Source of the DNA: Paenibacillus_E qinlingensis_A
GTDB lineage: Bacteria > Bacillota > Bacilli > Paenibacillales > NBRC-103111
Length of the DNA stretch: 64,000 bases
Reading direction: 5' to 3'
Assembly: GCF_031455095.1 (NCBI RefSeq)
Contig: NZ_JAVDSB010000004.1
Span: forward strand, 503,175-567,174
Part shown: piece by piece, positions 52,784 through 61,042 of the stretch
Layout: every line of letters starts with the position of its first letter
Position numbering within the stretch: position 1 is the first letter of the stretch
The notes under the pieces: model-generated
Told to the model about the DNA's origin: nothing
The model's input: the letters and a program-made list of their open reading frames with translations, nothing else
Databases searched by the model: none
Program-made: the position numbers and the translations under genes

Positions 52784-52918
52784 CCCGTTCGGCGGGCGAT
52801 GCTCGGTTTTAGCGCCCTTTTGGGGCGCTATTTGCCATGCCGTGCGCGGCTTTGCTCTGGAATAAGGCCCCTTTCGAGCCTTATTCCTTGCTTTTCGCGG
52901 CTACGCTAAGCCGCCTTT
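52784..52918. repeat. Cluster of short GC-rich hairpins
   Basis: At least four inverted repeats are packed in 135 bp: CCGCC-GGCGG near 52786, TAGCGCCC/GGGGCGCTA near 52811-52831, GAATAAGG/CCTTATTC near 52859-52886, and GCGGCT/AAGCCGC near 52898-52914. They occupy the gap between two convergent genes and the end of the exporter gene. Their number and G+C content are unusual for this genome. Confidence 0.7.
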
Positions 52919-54811
52919 CGCTGCCTCCTCGGCCGCTTTGGCGAACTGCGTGCTGTACAGCCGTGCGTACAGCCCTTCCAGTGCGAGCAGCTCGCTATGC
53001 GTGCCCCGCTCCACGACACTGCCCGCTTCGATCACCAGAATGTGATCGGCGGCCAGCACCGTGGAGAGCCGGTGCGCGATCACGAGCGTCGTGCGCCCTT
53101 GCATCAGCTCCTCGAGCGCGGCCTGCACATAGGACTCGGATTCCGAGTCCAAGTGCGACGTCGCCTCATCGAGGATGAGGATACGCGGGCGCTTCAGGAT
53201 CGCGCGAGCAATCGCGATCCGCTGACGCTCGCCACCGGAGAGCCGGTGGCCGCGCTCTCCGACCATCGTGTCGTACCCTTCGGGGAGCGACACGATGAAA
53301 TCGTGGATGTAGGCCTGCCGACAAGCGGCCTCCATCTCCTCACGCGTAGCGTCCTCCCGCGCAAAGCGCAAGTTGTCGCCAATCGTCGCGTGGAACAGAA
53401 AAGACTCCTGCGTCACATACGCGATCTGCGCGCGCAGCGACGCTAACCCCACGTCGCGGACGTTGACGCCGTCGACCTCGACAACACCGGCTGTCGGGTC
53501 GTACAGCCGCGCGATCATCCCGATCAGCGTCGACTTCCCCGCGCCGCTTGGTCCCACGAGCGCGACCATCTCACCTGGCTGCGCTTCGAAGGTGACGTCG
53601 CGCAGCGCATACTGCACCACCTTCTCTCTAGGCTCTTTCGCTTTTCCTCTCTGCCCTACTCCTAGCTCTTCCGCTCTTCCTCTCTGCCCTACTCCTAGCT
53701 CCTCCGCTCTCCCCGTCTTCTCCAACTTATAAGCAAAAGACACCTGCTTATAACTCACGCGCCCTGCAACCGTTCCTAACTGGCGTGCTCCCTCGGCATC
53801 CATGACATCAGGCACCATGTCCTGATACTCAAAAATCCGCTGGAATACCCCTAGCGCCGTAGCGACTTCAACTTGCAGATTCAGGAGTGTGCCTACAGGC
53901 ATGTACAATCTTCCCAAATACGCCGTAAACGCGACGATTGAACCTAACGTCATATCCCCGTTGATAACGGAGTAGCCGCCATAGATATAGATGATGGCCG
54001 TTCCTAAAGGCCCAAGGGTATTCGTTGCCATCCCGAACCAACGACCGACTAGATTGAGACGCAGCTCGAGATCCATCACCTTTTGATTCATCTTCGTAAA
54101 TTCCTGCTCTTGCTGCTTCTCTCTGCCAAAAATCCGCGTCAACAACGCACCCGAAATGCCGAAGTTCTCATTTAACTGCGAGGTGATTTCCGAACGCACT
54201 TTTTGTGTTTCGAGCCGCAAGACCTTCCTTACCTGGGAGACCTTTTTAACAGGCAGCACAAAAAGCGGCAATATCAATACCGAGATAATCGCAAGCTTCC
54301 AATCTAGCGCAAATAAAATGCCTATCGTCGTGAAGACGATAACAATCTGCGTGATGGAGGAGACCACAATGGATGTCACCACACTCTGTACCGACTGCAC
54401 ATCGCCAGTGATTCGCTGCACAATTTCGCCTGAGCGCGCGTCCGTGAAGAACGCCATCGACTGTCGCTGCAAATTAACAAACAAGGACTGTCCTAAATCC
54501 CGAATAACCCCTTGGGTTACTTTGGTATTCAGATGGTTTTGCCAAACGCCGAGCACGCCGCTCAGCACAGGCAGCAGAATCATCAGCAGCGCCATAACCG
54601 ATAGCAGTTTGACACGCCCCTGCGGGATCGCCGTATCAATAATTTCTTTCATAACGAGTGGTGGAATAAGCCCAATCACTGCCGCAAGCAGCGCCAAGCC
54701 AATAATCACCATAATTTGTCCCCAATAGCTTTTGAACAATAACAAAATCCTTCGTATCGATACATCCTTCAACTTGGCCTTGGGACGATTCCGGTCGGAC
54801 AGCCGCCCCAT
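52901..54811 (-). CDS. ABC exporter (fused membrane and ATPase domains)
   Basis: A 636-residue half-transporter. Six membrane helices (about residues 25-320) are followed by an ATPase domain with Walker A GPSGAGKSTLIG, Q-loop YVTQESFLF, signature LSGGERQRIAIARA, Walker B ILILDEATSHLD and the H-loop AHRLST. The linker has a two-and-a-half-fold 11-residue repeat, GRAEELGVGQR. The ATPase half is much richer in G+C than the membrane half. ATG at 54811 has AGGAGG ten bases upstream; GTG at 54838 is an alternative. It could be a multidrug or lipid exporter. Confidence 0.9.
   Translation of the reverse strand: MGRLSDRNRPKAKLKDVSIRRILLLFKSYWGQIMVIIGLALLAAVIGLIPPLVMKEIIDTAIPQGRVKLLSVMALLMILLPVLSGVLGVWQNHLNTKVTQGVIRDLGQSLFVNLQRQSMAFFTDARSGEIVQRITGDVQSVQSVVTSIVVSSITQIVIVFTTIGILFALDWKLAIISVLILPLFVLPVKKVSQVRKVLRLETQKVRSEITSQLNENFGISGALLTRIFGREKQQEQEFTKMNQKVMDLELRLNLVGRWFGMATNTLGPLGTAIIYIYGGYSVINGDMTLGSIVAFTAYLGRLYMPVGTLLNLQVEVATALGVFQRIFEYQDMVPDVMDAEGARQLGTVAGRVSYKQVSFAYKLEKTGRAEELGVGQRGRAEELGVGQRGKAKEPREKVVQYALRDVTFEAQPGEMVALVGPSGAGKSTLIGMIARLYDPTAGVVEVDGVNVRDVGLASLRAQIAYVTQESFLFHATIGDNLRFAREDATREEMEAACRQAYIHDFIVSLPEGYDTMVGERGHRLSGGERQRIAIARAILKRPRILILDEATSHLDSESESYVQAALEELMQGRTTLVIAHRLSTVLAADHILVIEAGSVVERGTHSELLALEGLYARLYSTQFAKAAEEAAKGGLA
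53640..53709. repeat. 33-bp tandem repeat in the exporter linker
   Basis: Two units of 33 bp, plus a partial one, encode GRAEELGVGQR twice, between the membrane and ATPase domains. DNA contains CTCTCTGCCCTACTCCTAGC in both. It sits at the change from G+C-rich to ordinary sequence. Confidence 0.88.
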
Positions 54812-54880
54812 TCCCCCTGGCCCTCCTGATCCTATCACTCACATATCACTCCGATCTTTCTCCTCTTTGCTGCCCCTCAG

Positions 54881-55414
54881 CTACAAAGGAATTGCATAGG
54901 TGATTGCACGAACAACTTCATCTGCCATTCGCAAGACATGATATAACGAAGTCGTTTGCAGCACATTGTACTGCCTTGGTCCATCCACATTGACGATCGC
55001 CGCAATCGTATAGTCACCAATAGGCGGCAACACTTTACCGACTGATTTCCCGGGTGCCAACGGCTGGTTCGACAACTGGTATAAACCTACACTTAATTTT
55101 TGTCCCAAACATGCATCTATCGCAATCACCACGACATTCGGTGGAACTTCCTGCAGGCGAATCGCCAAGTTACTGGCATCACACGGTGCCGCTAACGTAC
55201 CAATGACATGCGGATAGCCTAGCTCTGCAAGCTTGCTTCCAACGAGTGGACCTAGTGAATCGCCAGTTGAACGATCGGTCCCGATACACACAAAAGCCAA
55301 CTCACTAGGATTCAACTCCGTGCGCAATGCGATCTGTTGTAAAAGCTGACCTAACTGTTCACCATTTACCTTTTTCCAAAACTGCGCTTGCAGCTCCAAC
55401 GGTTCTTTCTCCAT
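54881..55414 (-). CDS. yyaC: Spore protease YyaC family protein
   Basis: A 177-residue protein of the YyaC/GPR-related family. VCIGTDRSTGDSLGPLVGSK is the family signature, followed by VVVIAIDACLGQK. YyaC is a sporulation protein in Bacillus, so this supports a spore former. The ATG at 55414 has a GGGAGG site. It lies 69 bp upstream of the ABC exporter and may be co-transcribed with it. Confidence 0.85.
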   Translation of the reverse strand: MEKEPLELQAQFWKKVNGEQLGQLLQQIALRTELNPSELAFVCIGTDRSTGDSLGPLVGSKLAELGYPHVIGTLAAPCDASNLAIRLQEVPPNVVVIAIDACLGQKLSVGLYQLSNQPLAPGKSVGKVLPPIGDYTIAAIVNVDGPRQYNVLQTTSLYHVLRMADEVVRAITYAIPL

Positions 55415-55592
55415 CTTTGCCTCCCTTCCAAACATGTTGCACTTCATTTTAACCTGATAAATGATAGTTCTATTGTTTCATAAGGAGATGCGCCCTGTCC
55501 ACTTACCTACCGCCATCTGCACGCACACCAAATAAGCGTTACTCGACAGAGCAAAGCCTATTCATGCCGCTTGTATCCTGACTTATACCTTC

Positions 55593-56252
55593 TTAATGAA
55601 CGCGATTCATCCGAACAATCCGATAATAGAGCTGACCGCTTACCTCTTGTTCCACTTCCAAATAGCCTTCCGTATGTACATAATCCCCCAACATAAACGA
55701 GGAAGCATCTGCTGAATCTGCATGTGTTAGAAAGAGCAACGCTACCTTATCATCCCCAACTACAAATCCAACCTGTTCCTTCACCTGAAACTTCTCGATA
55801 ATTTTCCCATGATGTGATCTCACGATATGATGAAACCGCCAAGTGCCTTCTTCCTGTACGATAAAATAAAGCACACGATTGCGATGCGCATTGCTAAACT
55901 CCCGCGTCACACCAATCATACATACCTTTTCACCAATTCGCAGATATTCATCAATGACATACGATTTCAGTCGTAAACGGTTGACGTTCTTGCTCTGGAT
56001 ATAATTTTCCATCTCATCTATCGAGCGGTGATCCTTCGGATCTTGTTTCGTTGCATAGAATACTTCTTTAATAAAAGTATCCGTTTGGAATTGCCTTGCC
56101 CCTTTGAAATGGTTATACGTATGAAAAAATTGCTTAATCACGACCCGAATGTCGTCCGGAATGGCAGGACCTGTTTCCACGTTGTACATGCGATCTGTTC
56201 GACCCGACATTTTAATTTTATGAAACCAGCTTTTCCAGACACTAACTTGCAT
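55593..56252 (-). CDS. Hypothetical protein of 219 residues
   Basis: No family is recognised. The product is soluble, mixed alpha/beta and basic, with phrases such as IPDDIRVVIKQFFHTYNHFK and NRVLYFIVQEEGTWRFHHIV. The second half is beta-rich and could be a small barrel. The start at 56252 has only a moderate site (AGGTGA), and later ATGs at about residues 15 and 22 are possible. It stands alone. Confidence 0.65.
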   Translation of the reverse strand: MQVSVWKSWFHKIKMSGRTDRMYNVETGPAIPDDIRVVIKQFFHTYNHFKGARQFQTDTFIKEVFYATKQDPKDHRSIDEMENYIQSKNVNRLRLKSYVIDEYLRIGEKVCMIGVTREFSNAHRNRVLYFIVQEEGTWRFHHIVRSHHGKIIEKFQVKEQVGFVVGDDKVALLFLTHADSADASSFMLGDYVHTEGYLEVEQEVSGQLYYRIVRMNRVH

Positions 56253-56342
56253 GTCGTACGCGTCACCTACTTTCTTCCAACCATTTTCTCATTATAGGCT
56301 ATAATCCTCAAAATTTCGATAAAAATCGCATATTTTCGCGCA

Positions 56343-56402
56343 AAAAAAAGAGCATCCGCCGCTATGCTTTCATTTGCGAAAGACACAGCGAACATACGCT
56401 CT
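56343..56402 (-). terminator. Terminator after the NlpC/P60 gene
   Basis: On the minus strand AAGAGCGTATG pairs with the later GGATGCTCTT region around an inner CGCT/AGCG stem, followed by TTTTTTTT. It lies 36 bp after the stop at 56438. Confidence 0.8.
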
Positions 56403-56437
56403 TATTCACCCTGCATATACGATATGGAGTAACTGTC

Positions 56438-57331
56438 TTATAGTACGCGTTTTGCACCTACATATCTTGAGCCCCAATAGGAGCTAGCGAGACTATCAAC
56501 CGTCACACCAACAGATGTTGTTGAGGAGATGAATTGATTATTGCCGATGTAAATGCCCACATGATTGACGATACCTGAAGCAAAGAAAACAAGGTCTCCC
56601 GCTTTCAAATCCGTCACTCTTGTCCCTGCTTGATCGTACATTTGCACGGAGGTGCGTGGCAGTTCAATACCTTTGGCCTCGTATACATAACGAACGAATC
56701 CAGAGCAATCGAAGCCCTTAGGTGTCGTTCCTCCCCATCGATAAGGCGTCCCCTTAAAAGTCGTTGCAGCTTGAATAATTTGAGCTGAAACGGATGGCTG
56801 AACAATCTTGGCGACTGGAGCTGCTAGGGCTGCGGGTGGGGGTGCAATCCATGCGGGCTTGTGAGTTTTACCGTCTTGTTCGACGATAGCGATTTTATTC
56901 GCATCATTCCACGCAATCTCAGAGCCAAACGTCTCTGTGATGAAACGCAGCGGAACATAGGTACTTCCCTCTAGCAACGTAGGACTGCTCTCTAGTTCAA
57001 CTAACTTACTGTTCACGATCGCTTTCTCTTCGTCAGTAGTAAGTTGAATGGATTGCTCTTTGTTCATAAGTGTGACGACAACTTCATCGCCTTGCTTCGC
57101 CCAACCCACTTGATAACCTAACTTCTCCGACAACACGCGAAGTGGCACTTGGAGTGTACCGGCCTTATCAATAAAAGGCTGTACCTCTGGGAACTGCACC
57201 AAGTCATCGTTGACTTGAACCTTCACCGAAGAAGAATCCGTTGCCGCATGCGCGGATGGCGCGGCGAACAGTGAAATGGCTGCGCCTACAATAGCGCATG
57301 AACAAATAAAGCTTTTGGTAAAAAGTTTCAA
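56438..57331 (-). CDS. Secreted NlpC/P60 peptidoglycan hydrolase with stalk domain
   Basis: A 297-residue exported wall hydrolase. After the signal peptide (cut near APSAHA) comes a copper-amine-oxidase-like stalk domain (about 35-155) with two repeats, LQVPLRVLSEKLGYQVGW and TYVPLRFITETFGSEIAWND. A Pro/Ala linker leads to NlpC/P60 (about 180-297). Catalytic Cys is in GFDCSGFVRYVYE (about residue 209) and His in VNHVGIYIG (about 257). The third polar position, usually His, is Ser here (FISSTTS). A c-di-AMP riboswitch upstream controls it. Confidence 0.9.
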   Translation of the reverse strand: MKLFTKSFICSCAIVGAAISLFAAPSAHAATDSSSVKVQVNDDLVQFPEVQPFIDKAGTLQVPLRVLSEKLGYQVGWAKQGDEVVVTLMNKEQSIQLTTDEEKAIVNSKLVELESSPTLLEGSTYVPLRFITETFGSEIAWNDANKIAIVEQDGKTHKPAWIAPPPAALAAPVAKIVQPSVSAQIIQAATTFKGTPYRWGGTTPKGFDCSGFVRYVYEAKGIELPRTSVQMYDQAGTRVTDLKAGDLVFFASGIVNHVGIYIGNNQFISSTTSVGVTVDSLASSYWGSRYVGAKRVL

Positions 57332-57349
57332 AACGTTGTGCCTCCTTGA

Positions 57350-57497
57350 AGCCTCCGAGGTTAGTTGACGGGTTCGGGAAGAGGTTTTCCCTAGTAAGCC
57401 CCATTAGCCTAAAACTAGACTAACTGAGCATTCATTCACCCCAAATAAAGAATTCCCCCGTACCGGAGCTTTCGATGCTCCGAGATTCGGCATTTTT
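57350..57497 (-). promoter_or_regulatory. Cyclic-di-AMP riboswitch (ydaO-yuaA leader)
   Basis: On the minus strand the core motifs occur in order: CCGAATCTCGGAGC (about 57494), GGTACGGGGGAA (about 57460), TGGGGTGAATG, then CTTCCCGAACCCGTCAACTA ending in ACCTCGGAGGC (about 57352). These match the ydaO class, which in Bacillales often precedes wall-hydrolase and osmolyte genes. High c-di-AMP should turn the NlpC/P60 gene off. Confidence 0.93.
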
Positions 57498-57587
57498 TGT
57501 CTATGTTAGACTAGCACAGTTTGTTTTGGCTTGACAACTTTTACATGGCGGTAATTATTTCCTTTTCGGGTGAAAATCGCAAAAAAA

Positions 57588-57612
57588 CAGCTACTCTTTT
57601 CAGAGTAACTGT
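57588..57612 (-). terminator. Terminator after the GNAT gene
   Basis: On the minus strand ACAGTTACTC pairs with GAGTAGCTGT around a short loop, followed by TTTTTTTG. It begins 14 bp after the stop at 57626. Confidence 0.92.
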
Positions 57613-57625
57613 CTTCAAAATGACC

Positions 57626-58147
57626 TCAGACCAAGCCCACTGGCTGCCTGTATACCTCTGTAAACAGAACCTCCTTACAGGGATTAAACTCACTTTCAGT
57701 CAAAGGATTCGGATAACTCATGATATGGAGAGGAAGCATCGCTTGCCCTTCTCGCAGCGGAGGTTGTGCATAGGGAAATCGGTTCAAATGAAAACCACAG
57801 CGCTTATAGAATTCGATTCTCCGCGTCGCATCTAAGGTAGTTGGAGGCTCGACTTCAAGTACAATAGGCGTGCTTGCACTGCTCATGTACTTCATCAGCA
57901 TTCGCTTGCCAATCCCGCCACCTCTTATGGCAACATTGACAGCAATATGTTCTACAAATCGAAACGTGCTCCAGTTCCAACTGGCCAAAAAACCGAGCAA
58001 TTGCCCCTGGTCATCTCTCTCGGCATCGATCCTGTAACTAGGATGAGGTAAAAGCGCCCGCTGACCCTCATACGTTCTTATTTCCGTTTCTGGAAAAGCG
58101 ACTTGCATCAGCTCGAATACCTCTTCAAACGACTCCTCATTGACCAT
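57626..58147 (-). CDS. GNAT-family N-acetyltransferase
   Basis: A 173-residue acetyl-CoA-dependent transferase. Motif A is HIAVNVAIRGGGIGKRMLM, with the (R/Q)xxGxG/A acetyl-CoA site seen as RGGGIG. Motif B follows as EFYKRCGFHLN. The GGGAGG site fits the ATG at 58147. Substrate unknown. Confidence 0.9.
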   Translation of the reverse strand: MVNEESFEEVFELMQVAFPETEIRTYEGQRALLPHPSYRIDAERDDQGQLLGFLASWNWSTFRFVEHIAVNVAIRGGGIGKRMLMKYMSSASTPIVLEVEPPTTLDATRRIEFYKRCGFHLNRFPYAQPPLREGQAMLPLHIMSYPNPLTESEFNPCKEVLFTEVYRQPVGLV

Positions 58148-58254
58148 CCGTCCCCACCTCCCTTCAAGTTAGCTTTAGGTTATCCAACTGTGCAGCTTCT
58201 TACTTTCCAACAAGGCAGGGGATTGTCATCTTTACTCGACACTTGTTTTAGTCC

Positions 58255-59199
58255 TTACCACTTTGAGAAAAAGGCATGTGCCGCTGCATGGGAACCAGGA
58301 GGTGTCGCATGCCCCATGAAGGGATACACTTTAATCGATTTATTTGGGGATTCAATTCGGTTATAGGCAGCGAATATCGCTTCTGGTAAGCAACACGTAT
58401 CCTTCAATCCTACCGAAATGTGAACAGGCTGCCCAATACGATCACCTAGGTTCATGATATCGAAGTAAGAAATCGTTTTCAGTACTTTAGGCAGATATTC
58501 TGGAAACCGGGTAACCAGATCAGCCGCTTCGCTGAGTGAACTAACCGAATTCAACAAGCCTAGATCCATGTGACAATGATTTGGTACATGGGCAATGGTT
58601 GCCCGAATACGCTTCTCAAGTGCAGTAACGAGTAAGGCAATCCCTCCGCCTTGGCTTCCGCCGCTTACAAATACTCGCTCACTGTCGATCTCAGGCTGCT
58701 CTAACGCACATTGTACAGCACGCAAGGAATCGATTGTAACCGCTCGATAATAGCTCGTCTCCGCATCGAGAATCCCCTGTGTAATCCATCCCTTCGTCAT
58801 GCCGGTCTCCTGCGGCAGCAGGTTACCACTCTCGCCGCCTTGCCCGCGTACATCAACCGCAAGTACCGCATACCCCATAAGCAGCCAAGCTGCATGATCC
58901 TCTGGTCTTCCCTTGGAACCTGTATAGCCCGGGAATGTAACAATACAAGGCACTTTCTTAGACTTGCTCTCTGCAGGCAGTAACAACCAAGCATGAATCG
59001 GCGTTTCCGCAGCACCCCTCAAAACGATCTTATTCACTTCTGCTTGTACAAAATTTGAAGGCACCGACTCTCTCGTATATGATGCTCCTTGTGTAGCTTC
59101 CGCGTATGCGCGCTCCCAGAATGCAGCCAGATCAGTGGGTGCTGTTAACTCCGAATGATAGTTATGCAGCCCTTGAATACGATTTTCAATTGCGTTCAT
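58255..59199 (-). CDS. Acetylxylan esterase/cephalosporin-C deacetylase-like hydrolase (CE7)
   Basis: A 314-residue alpha/beta hydrolase. CE7 features include the DVRGQGGESG stretch, nucleophile Ser near 182 in SGGSQGGGIAL, Asp near 265 in GLKDTCCLPE and His near 299 in GHATPPG. The enzyme should remove acetyl groups from xylo-oligosaccharides or similar esters. ATG at 59199 has GGGG ten bases upstream; an in-frame ATG at 59220 is less likely. No signal peptide is seen. Confidence 0.9.
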   Translation of the reverse strand: MNAIENRIQGLHNYHSELTAPTDLAAFWERAYAEATQGASYTRESVPSNFVQAEVNKIVLRGAAETPIHAWLLLPAESKSKKVPCIVTFPGYTGSKGRPEDHAAWLLMGYAVLAVDVRGQGGESGNLLPQETGMTKGWITQGILDAETSYYRAVTIDSLRAVQCALEQPEIDSERVFVSGGSQGGGIALLVTALEKRIRATIAHVPNHCHMDLGLLNSVSSLSEAADLVTRFPEYLPKVLKTISYFDIMNLGDRIGQPVHISVGLKDTCCLPEAIFAAYNRIESPNKSIKVYPFMGHATPPGSHAAAHAFFSKW

Positions 59200-59322
59200 T
59201 TCGGTAAGTCCCCTTTGCATGTTTTTCCCATTTTAACCTAGATATACGAGTATGACTATCGAAAATTTGATGATTAGTTCATCCTTCGCTACTATGCAAA
59301 CTCCTGCGAACCCAAATATAAA

Positions 59323-59350
59323 CAAAAAAAAACCACCCGAAGGTGGCCTT
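59323..59350 (-). terminator. Terminator of the four-tRNA cluster
   Basis: On the minus strand GGCCACC and GGTGG pair around a TTCG tetraloop and are followed by TTTTTTTTTG. It lies 15 bp after the last tRNA. Confidence 0.95.
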
Positions 59351-59364
59351 TTCTCTTGCTCGTA

Positions 59365-59435
59365 AGCGGGCGGCGGGAATCGAACCCGCGCGATCAGCTT
59401 GGAAGGCTGAAGTTCTACCATTAAACTACGCCCGC
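59365..59435 (-). tRNA. tRNA-Gly (anticodon TCC)
   Basis: The cloverleaf closes with GCGGGCG and CGCCCGC. The anticodon loop CTTCCAA sits in CAGC/GCTG-type stems. CCA is not encoded. Last in its cluster. Confidence 0.95.
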
Positions 59436-59453
59436 ATATTAAAAATAACGAAT

Positions 59454-59530
59454 TGGTCGGGACGACACGATTTGAACATGCGACCCCCTGCTCCCAAAGC
59501 AGGTGCTCTACCAAGCTGAGCTACGTCCCG
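59454..59530 (-). tRNA. tRNA-Pro (anticodon TGG)
   Basis: Acceptor CGGGACG pairs with CGTCCCG. The loop is TTTGGGA between CCTGC and GCAGG. CCA is encoded. Confidence 0.95.
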
Positions 59531-59550
59531 AAGTGTGAATAAAGTATAAA

Positions 59551-59627
59551 TGGCGCGCCCTGAGAGATTCGAACTCCCGACCTTTTGATTCGTAGTCAAA
59601 TACTCTATCCAGCTGAGCTAAGGGCGC
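59551..59627 (-). tRNA. tRNA-Arg (anticodon ACG)
   Basis: Acceptor GCGCCCT pairs with the 3' AGGGCGC. The loop is CTACGAA between TTTGA and TCAAA. CCA is encoded. Confidence 0.95.
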
Positions 59628-59633
59628 AAATAT

Positions 59634-59708
59634 TGGAGCGGAAGACGGGGATCGAACCCGCGACCCTCGCCTTGGCAAGGCGATGCTCTACCGCTGAGCC
59701 ACTTCCGC
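59634..59708 (-). tRNA. tRNA-Gly (anticodon GCC)
   Basis: Acceptor GCGGAAG pairs with CTTCCGC. The loop is TTGCCAA between CGCC-type stems. CCA is encoded. First of the four-tRNA cluster. Confidence 0.95.
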
Positions 59709-59761
59709 ACGGTATTATTTCTCTTTCGCTCAACAAGTGTTTCTCTGAGGCGACAAGGAAT

Positions 59762-59790
59762 AATATATCAGGTATTCAAAACAAATGCAA
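59762..59790 (-). promoter_or_regulatory. Promoter of the four-tRNA cluster
   Basis: On the minus strand TTGCAT (59785-59790) and TATATT (59762-59767) are separated by exactly 17 bp, ahead of tRNA-Gly(GCC). This supports separate transcription from the rRNA-linked tRNAs. Confidence 0.7.
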
Positions 59791-59810
59791 CTATTTTTCA
59801 TAATTTTTTA

Positions 59811-60566
59811 TTATTTTATGAAAACGCCGCCAAAGGGCAGTACTTCCCGCGCTATGCGACGCAGCAAACTATCCGATTTCATATGCTCATCTAATTTGGG
59901 ATCAGGCTTACAAGGCTGCATGAGTACGTGACCCTGCCCCGTTATCTCCCAGTGATAATTCATATGTTGGCTCGCCAGCGTGTTGCCGTATACACAGAGG
60001 CGCAGCTTAGCCTGCCGCGGGTAGGCAACAAGGCAATGGACATCAACATACAAGGGCTCCACAGGATCTAGGGCCATGTGATGGATAGGGCCAGCTGTTA
60101 GCAAACCTAGATTACCAGGGCCGTGAAACTGCATTTTAACCAAATCTTGCGTAATCAACGTGTTCTTCATACTCTGTAAATGCGTTGTAAACGTCACACC
60201 TTCCGTATAGAACAGCACATGACGAAATTCAAACAATAGATCGTCATCTGCTTCCAAAGGGACGACAGCCAAACTATACGCTTCTGGCAAGCCCATGAGC
60301 ACACGCCCAGGACCGAGTATGCGTGATTGGATCAACCGCTTCTTCCTATACATGCTGGGAAGCTTCATCAGTGCATCCTCACGCTGCTCTGGCCTTCCCT
60401 GAAAGGCAACAATTTGGTTCGGGTGCAGAACATGCACAGCCTCTCCCTTTAGAAGCTGCAGCGTAGCCATTCTGGCTTGTGAGCTTGCATTTTCATAGAT
60501 AATCTCCAAACCATACAACCCCCTTGCCGCTCCTGCTAGCGCATCCCACGCTTCCTTCTCTGCCAT
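59811..60566 (-). CDS. AIM24-family protein
   Basis: A 251-residue beta-rich protein of the AIM24/TerD-like group. Family segments include LLKGEAVHVLHPNQIVAFQG and ILGPGRVLMGLPEAYSLAVV. Bacterial members are of unknown function. The start overlaps by 31 bp the end of the coiled-coil membrane gene, so the two are translated together. Confidence 0.8.
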   Translation of the reverse strand: MAEKEAWDALAGAARGLYGLEIIYENASSQARMATLQLLKGEAVHVLHPNQIVAFQGRPEQREDALMKLPSMYRKKRLIQSRILGPGRVLMGLPEAYSLAVVPLEADDDLLFEFRHVLFYTEGVTFTTHLQSMKNTLITQDLVKMQFHGPGNLGLLTAGPIHHMALDPVEPLYVDVHCLVAYPRQAKLRLCVYGNTLASQHMNYHWEITGQGHVLMQPCKPDPKLDEHMKSDSLLRRIAREVLPFGGVFIK

Positions 60567-60991
60567 ACGAAGAAACGAAACACACGTCCAAGCAAGAAAT
60601 AGCCTACTACTAATGCCGCTGCCGTAATGATCATGTAGGTAATTTTACGATTACGCTTATCTTTGTCTAAGGCAACTTGTTCCATAGCCTTCAAGCGTTC
60701 CTGCAATTGCTCGTTGTCCTTTTTAAGCGCCTCATTCTGGCTCAAAAGTCGTTGTTCAATTTCTTGAGACTGTCTGACGGCCTCCGATAGCTTGTCCTTC
60801 TGTTCTTCTAATTGCTGCTTCGTAGCGTCGTAATCCTTCTGAATCTGCTCTACATTGCTTGGTAATTGATATATATCTTTGATCCGATCTAACCAAGAAG
60901 CGTGGGCGGCAGGTGCCGGATACAGCAAACTTAACAAAATCACGAGGACAACCACCGCTTGTCCCATTGCAGCCATTTTACGTATGTGCAT
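60536..60991 (-). CDS. Membrane protein with long coiled coil
   Basis: A 151-residue protein. The signal sequence (about 9-30, ending APAAHA) is followed by a coiled coil (about 45-110, rich in Gln/Glu/Lys heptads). A membrane segment near 117-135 is followed by a basic tail RRKRGMR. It has no recognised family. It overlaps the AIM24 gene, which it may anchor at the membrane; that link is inferred from the overlap only. Confidence 0.75.
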   Translation of the reverse strand: MHIRKMAAMGQAVVVLVILLSLLYPAPAAHASWLDRIKDIYQLPSNVEQIQKDYDATKQQLEEQKDKLSEAVRQSQEIEQRLLSQNEALKKDNEQLQERLKAMEQVALDKDKRNRKITYMIITAAALVVGYFLLGRVFRFFVWQRRKRGMR

Positions 60992-61042
60992 CCGTACTCA
61001 CTCCCACCATTCCCGACATTATCTTTTATTTTACAGCAAAAA

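Noticed and set aside
59585..59803. Plus-strand open frame over tRNA-Arg and tRNA-Gly
   Set aside because: It is antisense to clear tRNAs and gives a typical tRNA-derived peptide.
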